Shown here one piece after another: positions 14,640 to 24,800 of a DNA stretch of 48,758 bases. Source of the stretch: Acidobacteriota bacterium (lineage in GTDB: Bacteria; Acidobacteriota; Terriglobia; Terriglobales; Acidobacteriaceae); NCBI GenBank assembly GCA_023410055.1, contig JAEYQK010000054.1:1-48758 (forward strand). Reading direction: 5' to 3'. How positions within the stretch are numbered: position 1 is the stretch's first letter; every line of letters starts with the position of its first letter. The position numbers and the translations under genes are program-made. The notes under the pieces are model-generated. The model did no database searches, had not been told where the DNA came from, and worked only from the letters and a program-made list of their open reading frames with translations.

Positions 14640-16382
14640 ATGCGCAAGACGCTCGCATTCATCGCTGTCCTGGTTGGCCTGTTCGCGTCGGCTTATCTGA
14701 CGTGGGCCTATACGTCATCGTCGAACCCCATGGTGTGTCTTGGGAGTGGGTGCGACACTGTCCGCGAAAGCCAGTACGCGCACCTCTGGGGACTCCCGCT
14801 GCCGATCTACGGGCTGGCCTTCTATATCTGGCTGGCGCTGGTGATGCTGGCCGAAGCGCGTCTGCCCGAGTACAGCCGCCGCATCTGGCGCCTGCTGCTC
14901 ATCGTATCTGGCGGAGGACTGGCGTTCTCGGCATGGCTCACATACCTTGAGGCGCGCGTCATTCATGCCTGGTGCGAGTGGTGCGTAACCCAGGCCATTG
15001 CCATTGCCGTGGCGTTCCTGATGACGCTCTGGATCGTGCTCAAGCCGGGGAAGGAACCTGTTACAGCGGCGGTCCAAGAGGGCGAGGGACAGGAAGTCCC
15101 CACGTTAGCTACGCGAACGCGGGGCACCGATGCTCTTCGAACGCGGCTTGCGGTATTGCTGGTGGCGGTCGTGATCGGCGCGCCGGCCTTGTTGCTGCTG
15201 ATCAACCGTGAAAAGAATTTAAAGAAAGTTGATGCGCCGATTCCCGAACAGATTGCAGGTTCGCCTACGCTGATTCGTCCTGACAGCCACATAATCGGTC
15301 CGGCCGACGCGCCGCTGACCATCGTTGAGTTCGGCGACTTCCAGTGCCCGTCGTGTGGCGTCGCCGAGAAGACCAACGAACAGATCCGTGACCAGTACGG
15401 TAAGAAGGTGCGTTTCGTCTTCCGGCAGTTCCCGCTGGAAGACATTCATCAATTCGCATACCAATCGGCAAAGGCCAGCGAGTGCGCCGCCCAACAAGGA
15501 AAGTTCTGGCCGATGGCGGAAATGCTCTACTCGCGCCAGAGCGACCTAACGGCCCCCGCCTTGAAGACCTATGCGAAAGAACAAGGACTGGATCAGGCGA
15601 AGTTCGACTCTTGCCTGGATGGCCAGGAACCGGCTGTAACCGCACGCATCAAGCAGGACAAAGCGGACGGGCTCGCGCTCGGCGTTCGAGGCACGCCAAC
15701 CTTCTTCCTGAACGGAAAGATCGTCGTAGGGCCGCTAACCTTCCTCGACGTTGAAGCCGCACTTAGCGAGGCGAAGAAGCAGCAAAACGCACAAAATCCA
15801 ACTCCAGCGGAAAAGCCGGCCAGCGGAACACCGGAAACGAAGACGGCTGTTCCAGCCACGACGCCTGCGCCTGCGAACGCTCCGAAGGAGCAGCCGAAAT
15901 CAAAGCCCGCAACACAAACGCAGTCTGGTGGAAGCCTCGCCAACCCGATGGGCATCAGCCTGGAGACGAGGAATCGTCTGAACGCACTGGCGGCGCAGCA
16001 ATCGCAATCGAGCGCCTTCGTGCCCTGTGGCGTGAATGACGCGCCGGTGCAGGACCCGCCCATGATTCATGTCGCCGACACGAAGAAGTTGCTGGACGAC
16101 AAGTCGGCCGTATTCGTCGATGTTCGCGGCGCAAGCGCCTACAAGCAAGGGCACATTCCGACGGCGATGAACGCCACTGTCGATCAACTGCAAAAGAAGA
16201 TTCCGCCCGAGCTGTCCAAGACGAAGCAGATCGTTCTCTACGAAGCGGGCGGCGCCGACGAGTCCTGCGCCACCAGTCGCACCGCCGGACGCATCCTTAT
16301 GCAGAACGGCTTCAAAGAAGTGAAGGTCTTCAAGGAAGGACTGGAAGGCTGGAAGAAGCAGGGCTTGCCGTTAGCTCAGTAA
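14640..16382 (+). CDS. VKOR - DsbA-like thioredoxin - rhodanese fusion protein
   Basis: A 580-residue three-module redox protein. Residues 1-135 are a vitamin K epoxide reductase domain with four membrane helices, loop cysteines C33 and C38 (VCLGSGC), the conserved Ser/Trp region (HLWGLPLPIYGL) and the quinone-side CEWC at 112-115. After another helix (about 169-188), residues 215-380 are a DsbA-like thioredoxin domain with active site CPSC (236-239) and the cis-Pro loop VRGTPTFFLNG. A Pro/Ala/Lys linker (385-430) leads to a rhodanese domain (about 473-578) with VFVDVRGASAYKQGHI and Cys543 in ESCATSR. VKOR re-oxidises DsbA-type proteins using quinone; the rhodanese addition is unusual. An extended -10-like element (TGC-TATCCT, 14619-14627) lies just before the ATG, and there is no Shine-Dalgarno. 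Confidence 0.92.
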   Translation: MRKTLAFIAVLVGLFASAYLTWAYTSSSNPMVCLGSGCDTVRESQYAHLWGLPLPIYGLAFYIWLALVMLAEARLPEYSRRIWRLLLIVSGGGLAFSAWLTYLEARVIHAWCEWCVTQAIAIAVAFLMTLWIVLKPGKEPVTAAVQEGEGQEVPTLATRTRGTDALRTRLAVLLVAVVIGAPALLLLINREKNLKKVDAPIPEQIAGSPTLIRPDSHIIGPADAPLTIVEFGDFQCPSCGVAEKTNEQIRDQYGKKVRFVFRQFPLEDIHQFAYQSAKASECAAQQGKFWPMAEMLYSRQSDLTAPALKTYAKEQGLDQAKFDSCLDGQEPAVTARIKQDKADGLALGVRGTPTFFLNGKIVVGPLTFLDVEAALSEAKKQQNAQNPTPAEKPASGTPETKTAVPATTPAPANAPKEQPKSKPATQTQSGGSLANPMGISLETRNRLNALAAQQSQSSAFVPCGVNDAPVQDPPMIHVADTKKLLDDKSAVFVDVRGASAYKQGHIPTAMNATVDQLQKKIPPELSKTKQIVLYEAGGADESCATSRTAGRILMQNGFKEVKVFKEGLEGWKKQGLPLAQ

Positions 16383-16398
16383 AGCGGTACTAGGATTT

Positions 16399-17217
16399 AT
16401 GGTTCTTCATCCCATCAACCCGCAACCATGCCCTACGATCCGCTACAAACCGCGGCCGGGCGCGTTGCCCGTTTGGACCGTCATCGCCGAGCGTCAGAAA
16501 CAATGCGCACAATCCTGGTGGTTGATCGCGCAACCCGATCATGCCGGACTCTCAGGCGATCTGGCCGCGAACTTCATTTCGCCGCGCTTCCCCAAGATCG
16601 ACGCCGACATCGCCAAAGCCATCGCCTTCCACGACGCCGGATGGGCCATGTTCCCGCCCGAAGCACAGCCGGATCTGCCGCCGATGATCTCCGACGACTT
16701 CAAGCCGCGCTCATTCATCGAATTTCCGCCGCAAGACTTTCTGCGAGCCTGGACCGCGTCCATCGATCGCGGCGAATCGATTTGCGCTGCCGGAGGCGTG
16801 ATGGTCAGCCGTCACTTCGCCGCACTGGCCCAGTTTCGCTTGAAAGAACAGATCGACGTCGAAGCCGACCAACGTCTCGTGCGCGATTTCGTCGACCACG
16901 AATTGGCTCGCCAACAACGTTTGTCGGCCAAAGCGGGACTCACTGCCGACGATGCCGATGGCCTGCTCAAAGTACTCCAGTTCTGCGACGTCTTGTCGTT
17001 GTATCTATGCTGTGGAGCCGATGAAGACGTCGAGTTCCCGCAACGCTTCAATGGCGAACCGGTTCGCCTCACGCGCGTCGACGATCTTTGCGTACTCACG
17101 CCGTCGCCATTTCAGACCGACGCGCAGCATCCGCGAACCGTCAGTCTGGGTGTCGCCGCCCGCAGCTATCCGTCGCGCGACCCGAAAACCACGACCTTGC
17201 CCTTCTTACTTCAATAA
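16399..17217 (+). CDS. DUF3891 family protein
   Basis: A 272-residue soluble protein with the DUF3891 pattern: IAQPDHAGLSGDLAANF, an HD-like AIAFHDAGWAMF, MVSRHFAAL and LQFCDVLSLYLCCG. The spaced His and Asp residues suggest a helical metal-dependent hydrolase related to HD domains, but no activity is established to my knowledge. The gene starts 16 nt after the VKOR fusion stop, so it is probably co-transcribed. The Shine-Dalgarno is weak (AGGA). A repeat (17223-17265) follows the stop codon. Confidence 0.8.
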   Translation: MVLHPINPQPCPTIRYKPRPGALPVWTVIAERQKQCAQSWWLIAQPDHAGLSGDLAANFISPRFPKIDADIAKAIAFHDAGWAMFPPEAQPDLPPMISDDFKPRSFIEFPPQDFLRAWTASIDRGESICAAGGVMVSRHFAALAQFRLKEQIDVEADQRLVRDFVDHELARQQRLSAKAGLTADDADGLLKVLQFCDVLSLYLCCGADEDVEFPQRFNGEPVRLTRVDDLCVLTPSPFQTDAQHPRTVSLGVAARSYPSRDPKTTTLPFLLQ

Positions 17218-17222
17218 TGAGC

Positions 17223-17265
17223 CCACGGTGGCCCGTTCAAGCCCGACGTTGGCTTGAGCGGGTCC
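17223..17265. repeat. Palindromic repeat family C, copy C1
   Basis: An imperfect hairpin, TCAAGCC against GGCTTGA with flanking CCCG/CGGG, preceded by GGTGGCC. Related copies are at 41631-41668 and, inverted, at 44771-44812 inside mnmG. Confidence 0.75.
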
Positions 17266-17383
17266 ACAACCCAACCGTGAGTCGGCCCGCTGAGCCATGC
17301 GATAATTAAGGTCAGAACACAGCGATTGTGGGATCGCTGCTTTAACCCAGATTCATACGGAACCCAGCCAGGAGCGCCGCAGC

Positions 17384-18055
17384 ATGGCCAATAGTCAACC
17401 CGCGCCTTCGACCGCAACATGGACCAACGCACAAGCCTACATCTTCGCAGTCCTGACGCTTGCCATCGGCTTCGGCGCCGGGTGGTTCGTTCGCGGATCG
17501 CAGTCGCGGCCCGCCGAAGCGCAACAGGCCATCTCAGCCGACGCTCCCGCCGGCATGGGCGAGCAGCAGATGCCCTCACCCGAGCAGATGAAGCACATGG
17601 CCGATACCGAGGCCGCCCCTAAGATCGCCCAACTGAAGTCCGATCCGAACAACCCGAAGCTGCTGACTGAAGTCGGTAACATCTACTACGATACCCATGT
17701 CTTCAACACCGCCATCGACTATTACCAGCGCGCGTTGAAGATTGAGCCGTCCAACACCGACGTACGCACCGACCTCGCTACCGCATATTGGCTCGCTGGC
17801 GACGCCGACAATGCCCTTGCCGAATTCAACAGATCGCTGTCCTACGATCCGAACAAGCCGAACACGCTGCTCAACATGGGCATCGTGAAGTTCGAAGGCA
17901 AAATGGACGTTAACGGTGCAATCGCCGCGTGGGAGAAGCTGCTGAAAGCCAATCCTAATTACGAGAACAAAGATCGTGTGCAACAGTTGATCGCCCAGGC
18001 CAGGAAGCACGCCAGTGTCCAACCCGGTCAGCCAGGAAGACCTTTGCCGGAATAG
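17384..18055 (+). CDS. Membrane-anchored TPR protein
   Basis: A 223-residue protein. Residues 18-36 form one membrane helix (AYIFAVLTLAIGFGAGWFV), followed by a disordered Ala/Gln/Pro stretch and, from about 78, three to four tetratricopeptide repeats: LTEVGNIYYDTHVFNTAIDY, VRTDLATAYWLAGDADNALAEF and LLNMGIVKFEGKMDVNGAIAAW. The architecture resembles the TPR part of cytochrome c biogenesis factors (NrfG/CcmH type), but no heme-lyase partner is nearby. The start is supported by GGAG about 9 nt upstream. It probably organises an envelope complex. Confidence 0.8.
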   Translation: MANSQPAPSTATWTNAQAYIFAVLTLAIGFGAGWFVRGSQSRPAEAQQAISADAPAGMGEQQMPSPEQMKHMADTEAAPKIAQLKSDPNNPKLLTEVGNIYYDTHVFNTAIDYYQRALKIEPSNTDVRTDLATAYWLAGDADNALAEFNRSLSYDPNKPNTLLNMGIVKFEGKMDVNGAIAAWEKLLKANPNYENKDRVQQLIAQARKHASVQPGQPGRPLPE

Positions 18056-18369
18056 CGGAACTAAGCAGATTGATTTCCGTAGCTCTGGGTGAGAGTCAAT
18101 GCTCGCCGGAACTGATTCGGGTAGTTTCCGCAGCCACCGGCACTGCTGTCTCTAACCAACTGAAAGCTGGCCACTTATCGCTTCTTCGTTTCTCCCTTCG
18201 CGTGCTGATTCGTGTTAGAATAGAGAAGCAGTTTGTGCGCCTAAGTCATTGAATATTCAATAGCTTGGAGTGGAAGAAGCGGTGTTCGGAGAAGCTCGAA
18301 TTAGCCACCGCGCGCACAGCTCAGAATGGTGAGTTCTGTCATTGCTCACTGTCGAAGGATGGAACTAGA
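18056..18369. other. Upstream region of gyrB
   Basis: About 314 nt before the chosen gyrB start. A TAGAAT at 18216-18221 could be a -10 element, but there is no convincing -35 at the right distance. An in-frame TTG at 18265 would give a longer GyrB, but it has no good ribosome binding site. No separate gene is supported. Confidence 0.4.
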
Positions 18370-21024
18370 TTGGCGTCTAAAGAGATCACTGCCGAAATCA
18401 AGAACAAGAACGGCAAAGCTACCAACGGAAACGGAAAGCCGGCAACAAACGGCAATGGCGACGGAAACGGATATACAGCCGATTCGATCAAGGTGCTCGG
18501 CGGCATGGAAGCCGTCCGCAAGCGCCCTGCCATGTATATCGGTTCGACGGGCGAGATGGGGCTTCACCACCTGGTCTACGAAGTCGTCGATAACTCCGTT
18601 GACGAAGCGCTGGCCGGTTACGCCGACAAAATCGACGTTATCGTTCACCTCGACAACTCAGTGACCGTCATCGACAACGGCCGTGGTATTCCCGTCGACG
18701 AAATGGATCTTGACGGCGAGCGCGTTCCGGCGTGTCAGGTCGTAATGACCAAGCTGCACGCGGGCGGCAAGTTTGACTCTTCGACATACAAAGTTTCAGG
18801 CGGACTGCACGGCGTCGGCGTGAGTTGCGTTAACGCGCTCAGCGATGAATTCGAGTTGGAAATCTGGCGCGACGGCTTCGTGTGGGAACAGGAGTACTCG
18901 AAGGGCGATCCAACCACCAAGTTGAAGAAAGCAGGCACGACGAAGAAGCGTGGAACGAAGATAACGTTTCATCCCGATCCGTCCATCTTCACTGCAAGCG
19001 AGTACAATTTCGACACACTGTCGCAGCGCCTGCGCGAACTGGCGTTCCTCAACAAGGGCCTGATCATTACCCTCACCGACGAGCGCAACACCGACTCAAA
19101 GACGGGCGAACCGAAGCACGCCGAGTTCAAGTACAACGGCGGTATCGCCGAGTTCATCAAGCACCTGAATCGCGGCAAGAACGTCTTGCACGAGAAGCCG
19201 ATCTACATGGAAGCCGAGCGCGACGGCGTGGTGATGGAGATCGCGCTACAGTACAACGACGGCTACAGCGAGAATATCTTTTGCTTCGCCAATAACATCA
19301 ATACGATTGACGGCGGAACGCACCTGAGCGGATTCCGCACGGCGCTGACCCGTACCATTAATGCCGCCGGAAAGCAGCTTGGGCTTTTCAAAAGCGACAG
19401 TGAGACGCTGTCAGGCGATGACGTCCGCGAAGGACTCGTGGCGGTGATCAGCGTGAAGCTGCCGCAGCCGCAGTTTGAAGGTCAGACCAAGGGCAAACTG
19501 AATTCCGACATTAGCGGCACCGTGCAGGCGTTCGTCAATGAGCGCCTCGGCGCGTTCTTTGAGCAGAACACCACGGTGGCCCGCAAGGTCATCAACAAGG
19601 CGATTGACGCCGCACGCGCGCGTGAAGCGGCTCGCAAAGCTCGCGACTTGACGCGGCGCAAGGGCGCGCTCGATTCCGGCGGACTGCCGGGTAAGCTGGC
19701 CGACTGTTCGGAACGAGATCCTGAGCGCTCCGAGTTGTTTCTGGTCGAGGGCGAAAGCGCAGGCGGCACGGCGAAGCAGGGACGCGACCGGCGCTTCCAG
19801 GCGATTCTGCCTCTCAAAGGAAAAATCCTCAACGTCGAGAAAGCGCGCTACGACAAGATGCTAGGGCACGAAGAAATTCGCGCGCTGATCACGGCCATGG
19901 GTACCGGCATTGGTAAAGACGACTTTGACATCGCCAAGCTGCGTTATCACAAGATCGTACTGATGACCGATGCCGATGTCGACGGCTCGCACATCCGCAC
20001 ACTGCTGCTGACTTTCTTCTTCCGCCACATGCAGGAGACGATCAAGCGCGGCAACGTTTACATCGCGCAACCGCCGCTCTATTCGATTAAGAAGGGAAAG
20101 TCGCAGCAGTACATCAAGAACGAACGAGAGTTCGTGAAGGTAATGGTCAAGCGGGCCAGCGACGGTATCGTGGTGCGATATGGCGAGGGCGCCGCCAAGA
20201 TCGAAGGCAGCGAATTGTCGAAGTTCATGACCGCTCTGAACGATTATCTCGGCTTCTATGACAAAGTTCAGAAGCGCCTGCGCGATGACAAGGTCAGCGA
20301 TCTTCTGCCGCGGATCGACCTCGGCAAGAAGGTTGATTTCGAAGGCGATGCCAAGAACGCGCCTTCAAAGATCAAGCAGCTCGAGAGAGAGCTGAAAGCG
20401 ATCGCGAAGCAGCAGCAGTTCCACTCGGTCGAGTCGCGCTTCGACGAAGAGCACGACGTGTGGGAAGTGGTGTTCGTTAACGCTCAAGGCGCCGCGCACA
20501 AGATCAACTGGGAGCTGGCGAGCTCGCCGGAGTACAAGCAGATGCTTCAGAAGTACAAGGTGATGGAGCAGCTTGCGCCGGGACTGGCCTCGCCGTTCGT
20601 GATCGAGTTCAAGACGAAAGAAACGGCCGAGAGCGCAAAGGAAACTCAGGAAGAGCTCAGCGATACGGAGAAGGCCGAACTCGAGAAGGCAGAAAAGCGC
20701 GCTGGTGCAAAGGCTCCCACGCGCCGCACGAAAGCCGATCAGGAACCAGTCGAAAAAGCCAACGTGCGCGATTTGTTCGAGTACGTGCTGAATGAAGGAC
20801 GCAAGGACTTCACCATTCAGCGTTACAAGGGCTTGGGCGAGATGAGCAGTGAACAGCTTTGGCAGACAACGATGGATCCTGAAAAACGCACGCTGCTGCA
20901 AGTGAAGCTGGAAGATATTGCGGAGACCGAAACGATCTTCACCACGCTTATGGGCGAAGACGTCGAGTCCCGCAGAAAGTTCATCGAAGAAAACGCGCTG
21001 GACGTGAAGAACCTGGACATCTAG
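18370..21024 (+). CDS. gyrB: DNA gyrase subunit B
   Basis: About 884 residues: the ATPase subunit of DNA gyrase, a type IIA topoisomerase. The N-terminal GHKL ATPase domain has YEVVDNSVDEALAGYADKI, VIDNGRGIPVD and GGLHGVGVSCVNALS. The transducer domain is followed by the TOPRIM region with LVEGESAGGTAKQGRDRRFQ, PLKGKILNVEKAR and the acidic MTDADVDGSHI. The C-terminus has QRYKGLGEMSSEQLWQTTMDP. It is longer than Bacillus-type GyrB because of an insert (about 700-830, charged) between TOPRIM halves, as in Gram-negative enzymes. A low-complexity Asn/Gly/Lys tail precedes the ATPase domain. The start is taken at TTG 18370, with AAGGATGG 7 nt upstream; an upstream TTG (18265) is the alternative. 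A strong terminator follows. Confidence 0.97.
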   Translation: MASKEITAEIKNKNGKATNGNGKPATNGNGDGNGYTADSIKVLGGMEAVRKRPAMYIGSTGEMGLHHLVYEVVDNSVDEALAGYADKIDVIVHLDNSVTVIDNGRGIPVDEMDLDGERVPACQVVMTKLHAGGKFDSSTYKVSGGLHGVGVSCVNALSDEFELEIWRDGFVWEQEYSKGDPTTKLKKAGTTKKRGTKITFHPDPSIFTASEYNFDTLSQRLRELAFLNKGLIITLTDERNTDSKTGEPKHAEFKYNGGIAEFIKHLNRGKNVLHEKPIYMEAERDGVVMEIALQYNDGYSENIFCFANNINTIDGGTHLSGFRTALTRTINAAGKQLGLFKSDSETLSGDDVREGLVAVISVKLPQPQFEGQTKGKLNSDISGTVQAFVNERLGAFFEQNTTVARKVINKAIDAARAREAARKARDLTRRKGALDSGGLPGKLADCSERDPERSELFLVEGESAGGTAKQGRDRRFQAILPLKGKILNVEKARYDKMLGHEEIRALITAMGTGIGKDDFDIAKLRYHKIVLMTDADVDGSHIRTLLLTFFFRHMQETIKRGNVYIAQPPLYSIKKGKSQQYIKNEREFVKVMVKRASDGIVVRYGEGAAKIEGSELSKFMTALNDYLGFYDKVQKRLRDDKVSDLLPRIDLGKKVDFEGDAKNAPSKIKQLERELKAIAKQQQFHSVESRFDEEHDVWEVVFVNAQGAAHKINWELASSPEYKQMLQKYKVMEQLAPGLASPFVIEFKTKETAESAKETQEELSDTEKAELEKAEKRAGAKAPTRRTKADQEPVEKANVRDLFEYVLNEGRKDFTIQRYKGLGEMSSEQLWQTTMDPEKRTLLQVKLEDIAETETIFTTLMGEDVESRRKFIEENALDVKNLDI

Positions 21025-21071
21025 GTTGTTCCATCATCAGCAGCAGCACCTGCCGTAAGTAGCAACAACTC

Positions 21072-21101
21072 GACCCGCCGCAGCAAACGTTGCGGCGGGT
21101 C
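21072..21101 (+). terminator. Terminator of gyrB
   Basis: A perfect 11-bp stem (21072-21082 with 21091-21101, GACCCGCCGCA) with an 8-nt loop, followed by a T-rich stretch. It lies about 48 nt after the gyrB stop. Confidence 0.85.
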
Positions 21102-21180
21102 TGCTTGTTGTTGATGTCAAGAAACCTGAAGCGCTACGCGGAAATGCGAGCACGGATATAAAAGGGAACTCCGCTCTCCG

Positions 21181-21612
21181 CTAAGCAGCCCGTGTAAGCC
21201 AACCTTCCATGGCATCGTGCCCCACAACTCCTGCTTGCTGAAACTGTAACGTGCCGTTTGAGAACACCGCAAAGTTGGGAATACCTTGTACTCTGTACCG
21301 CGCAGCTAACTCCGGATACTTCTCGGTGTCGACCTTCAGAACGATCGCGCGCCCAGCCATCTCGACCGCGGTGCGGGCCACTTCCGGTGCTGCCATGCGA
21401 CATGGCCCACACCAGGCAGCCCAGAAGTCGACCAAGACCGGCAGCGGTGATTCTCTGATAATGCTGTCGAACAACGCCACATCGACCTCTAGCGGCTCCT
21501 GAATCGGGCCAAGCTCGGCCTTGCACGAGCCGCATACCGCCGTGCTGTTCAGGCGCGCAGGAGAAACCCGATTCCTTGCTCCACAATGACCACAGGTGCG
21601 AATTATGTCCAT
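21181..21612 (-). CDS. trxC: Thioredoxin 2 (zinc-containing)
   Basis: A 143-residue thioredoxin with an N-terminal zinc ribbon: cysteine pairs CGHC (7-10) and CGSC (27-30). The thioredoxin fold follows, with active site WCGPC (67-71) in VDFWAAWCGPCRMAAPE and cis-Pro in GIPNFAVFSNG. This is the TrxC layout: a cytoplasmic disulfide reductase often induced by oxidative stress. AAGGA lies 8 nt before the ATG. It is the next intact gene downstream of the TamB-like gene on the same strand, with the Fis-domain fragment in between. Confidence 0.93.
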   Translation of the reverse strand: MDIIRTCGHCGARNRVSPARLNSTAVCGSCKAELGPIQEPLEVDVALFDSIIRESPLPVLVDFWAAWCGPCRMAAPEVARTAVEMAGRAIVLKVDTEKYPELAARYRVQGIPNFAVFSNGTLQFQQAGVVGHDAMEGWLTRAA

Positions 21613-21733
21613 CTACGAATCCTTCCCCCGATCACTTCTCATTAGATGAAACGCAATGCAGCGGGGAGTCGTTACAGATGCTTGTCAATCGCTGATTTAG
21701 CAGGCCGCTGGCTCTGAGTGACTGCGCGTTCCG

Positions 21734-21857
21734 ACTAGCGGAGACCATACTGCTTGATTTAGGCGCAAAGTGAGCTGCGGGAAATTCCGAGTTTCACTGC
21801 CACCTTGTCCACTTCGCCCTGCTCGCGTTCGAGGACGTACGCGATGTAGCGGCGCAT
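21734..21857 (-). pseudogene. Remnant of a Fis-type helix-turn-helix (sigma-54 activator C-terminus)
   Basis: Beginning at an ATG that overlaps the TGA of the TamB-like gene (21855-21859), 32 codons read RRYIAYVLEREQGEVDKVA then VKLGISRSSLCA before a TAA at 21759-21761. In the same frame past the stop the reading continues IKQYGLR and ends at a TAG. The whole matches the C-terminal HTH_8 helix-turn-helix of NtrC-family regulators, whose end usually reads ISRxTLYxKIKxYG. The ATPase and receiver domains are absent. I read it as the tail of a decayed regulator gene. A functional micro-protein is less likely, because the recognition helix is cut by the stop. Confidence 0.65.
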
Positions 21858-24800
21858 CACCAGCTGCTCTGGAAGCGCGTATCGAACCCGAAGCCGCCGT
21901 TCTGATCGCGCGACCCGATGATCGTTATTCGGGGACTCACCTTGTACTGAACCAATACCTCCTGGCGCTGGATCGATGTCACGTCCGAAGAGAATGTTAT
22001 GAACAGATTGCCGGTCACGCGCTGTTGAATCGTCACGCGCGCCCCCAGGTTCTGTTGAGTCCCGCCCAGCACCGGGTCGACCGACAACTGCGATATCCCG
22101 GCTATCTTCGAAATGCGGCTCGTGACCTGGCTGCTGACCTGCGATGCAATCAGCGACTGGGCGCCCAAATTTCCCGGCGTGGGATTCGCTGCCGAGGCCT
22201 CTTGCGTCTTGCCGAAGGCAACCAGGTTGATGATGTCCGAAGGAGGCAGCGCCGGATCTGAAGAGTAGTTCGTGTGCAGATTGTTCGCCGGTCCCCAGAA
22301 GTGCATGTTGATGTTGTATTGCTGGATCGTCGTGGCGACATTCATGTTCACGACCGGTTGGGTCTCGGTCGGATTCACGAAATCGAGCGTTCCTCCCTGG
22401 AGCACGTAACGATTCCCCAGGAAAATCAGGTCGCCGCCGGTCACGTTCATGCGCCCGAGCACAACTGGTTGCGCAGCCGTTCCGCTCACGCGCAAATTCG
22501 CGTTTGCCTGCAAACTCAGCGTCCGGCTCGTAGCGTTCAGCCCGCCAGTGGATTGCACCCCGATGTTCAACTTCGTGTTCTGCGCGAGACCCTGCGAAGG
22601 CGGCGGCACCGTCTCTCCGGAAAACTGCCCCATTATCTTCATCACATCAAAATCGGATGTGAACGAAAGCTCATTCAACTGTACTTGCCCATTCAGCTGC
22701 GCGTCTTGTGTCGTTCCAGTCAGAGAGAGTTTCGCATCGACGCCTTGCCGCACTCCGTCCGGATAGATAAACCGCATTCCCTTGCCCCCGAACGCCAGGT
22801 CGAATTGCATCGAAGGGCGGTAAACGATGCCTCCGCGGGCCGTTACCTGACCTCCACCGACGAGCCCCTGGAATTGCGCGATGTTGAGGCGATCTTTCGT
22901 CAGCGTCAACACTCCGTTGCCGCTCTGTAATCCGAGCGGCACGTCAGCCATCGCAATGTTCGCGTTAACAATCTGTACGTGCCCCTTCACATTCGGATCG
23001 CTGGGCTGTCCATACGAGTTTATGTCGAACTTCAGTTGACCTGAGCTGGTGATGTCCGGATTCGCCAGTTGCGCCAGCTGCAGATCAACCGTGCCGAGCA
23101 ACAACAGCGAAATGGGTGCATTCGTTGTGACCGGCACCGTGCCCTGCACTTGCAGGTCCGTTCCCGTTCCCCGGATCGTCGCGCGTTGTAGTTGGAGTAC
23201 GCCGTTGGTGTAATCGATACGGATCGGGCTAACCGCTCCGATCTCGACAGTATTCTTGTAGTTCACTCGCAGCGTGGGGATTGTAACGCGCGCATTCAGG
23301 AGCGTTTTGTTCTTCAGCGGGCCGTTAATCGCCGCGTGCAACTCCGTCTGACCCGTGATGTTCGCCGCCTGCGCTGGAGAATACATTGCCAGCAGGGGCT
23401 GAAGTGGAATCGCCTGCGTATCGAGCGTGGCGTTCACGTTGTAGTCGCCGGTGAGATTCACTGTTCCGTTCGCGCGCAACTGCGTGTTTACCGCTTCTGA
23501 GCCGAGTGTGAAATTGGCAACGTGATTCGCCACTCGCAAATCGACATTCGTGCCGTTGATCGCCTGACCGCGCAAGATCAACTTCGGAATCTGTGCCGTC
23601 GCCGTCAGTCCCGGATTCTGAATCGTTCCCTGCCCGCTTGCGTTCAGGTTCAGCACGCCCTGCACTTGAAGTTTCCTCGCCTTGACGGCTTGCAGCTGAT
23701 CCAGATGAATCCCGTCCGCGGTGAGCTGCATGTTGTAGCCTTGATCCTTAGGCAGATAGCTGAAGACTAGTCGCGCACCACCCGCGGGCAACTGAACCGT
23801 GGCATCTCCATGCACTTCGTTCCCGGTACCCTGAAAAGTCAGCGTTACTAATTGCACCGGCTGATCGGAAATCACTGCATTCGTCAGCCGCACTGTTCCT
23901 TGTCCCACCGGGTTGAGCTGCGACCCGTGCAGAGTCACGTTTGCGTTCAGTACTCCGGTCGCAGGCACTTGCGTCCCCGCCGCACGCAGCAGATTTGCGA
24001 CGTTCATGCGCGATGCATGCAGTGTTACATTCAGCGGACTGCTCGGCTCGAGCTTCCACTTTCTCAGCCCAGCACTTACGTCGAATGCTACGTTCCCATT
24101 CGTCGGCGACTGCAGTTGGCCGCTGCTGATGTTCACTCCGGACGGGCTTGCCTTCACGTTCGCGCTCAATGACTGCCACTTGCTTCCCTTGAACCCCAAC
24201 TGCCTTACGACCAGTCGTCCATTGACATTCGGCGCCGTTGTGGTTCCACTCACCGTTCCGTTGAACGACGCAATCCCCTGCAATCCAAGCGATTTCAGCG
24301 ATTCTGCCGAACTTGCGGGAACAAGGTTCTCCAGTGCTTGCAGGTTGATCGCATTCATGTGAACCTGCATGGTTTGACCGCCGCCTAGTCCACCACTGAG
24401 GTTCAGCGAACCGCCGGCCGCACGTACGTTCGTCGGCCTGAACGTTACTCTGTCGTTTGCTGCCGAGTATTGTGCGCTGAAATTGCCGCTAAGCGGCACC
24501 GCTTGCGCGACACCTGACGGCTGTACGCTGCCCTGCGTATTGCCTGAGACATTCGCAACCAGGTTCTTGGCCGATCCAACCCATCCCGCACTGACGTCCA
24601 GATTGGCGATCCCCGTCACCCCCACGTCTTGAATGCCGGCCGAAGGGGCTGCCGATTTTAAGTCCGCGAGGTTCACGCCGCGCAACTGCAGATTCATCTG
24701 CGCTCGTTGATTACCGGTAACGTTCAGCACCAGAGCATTCCCGCTCAGCACGCCGCCGAGCACGAGTCCATGGATGTTCGTGACTTCGGCATTCCCGTCT

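Noticed and set aside
23748..24179. A 143-codon frame within the tamB-like gene in another frame
   Set aside because: Charged low-complexity translation inside a long, well-supported coding sequence.
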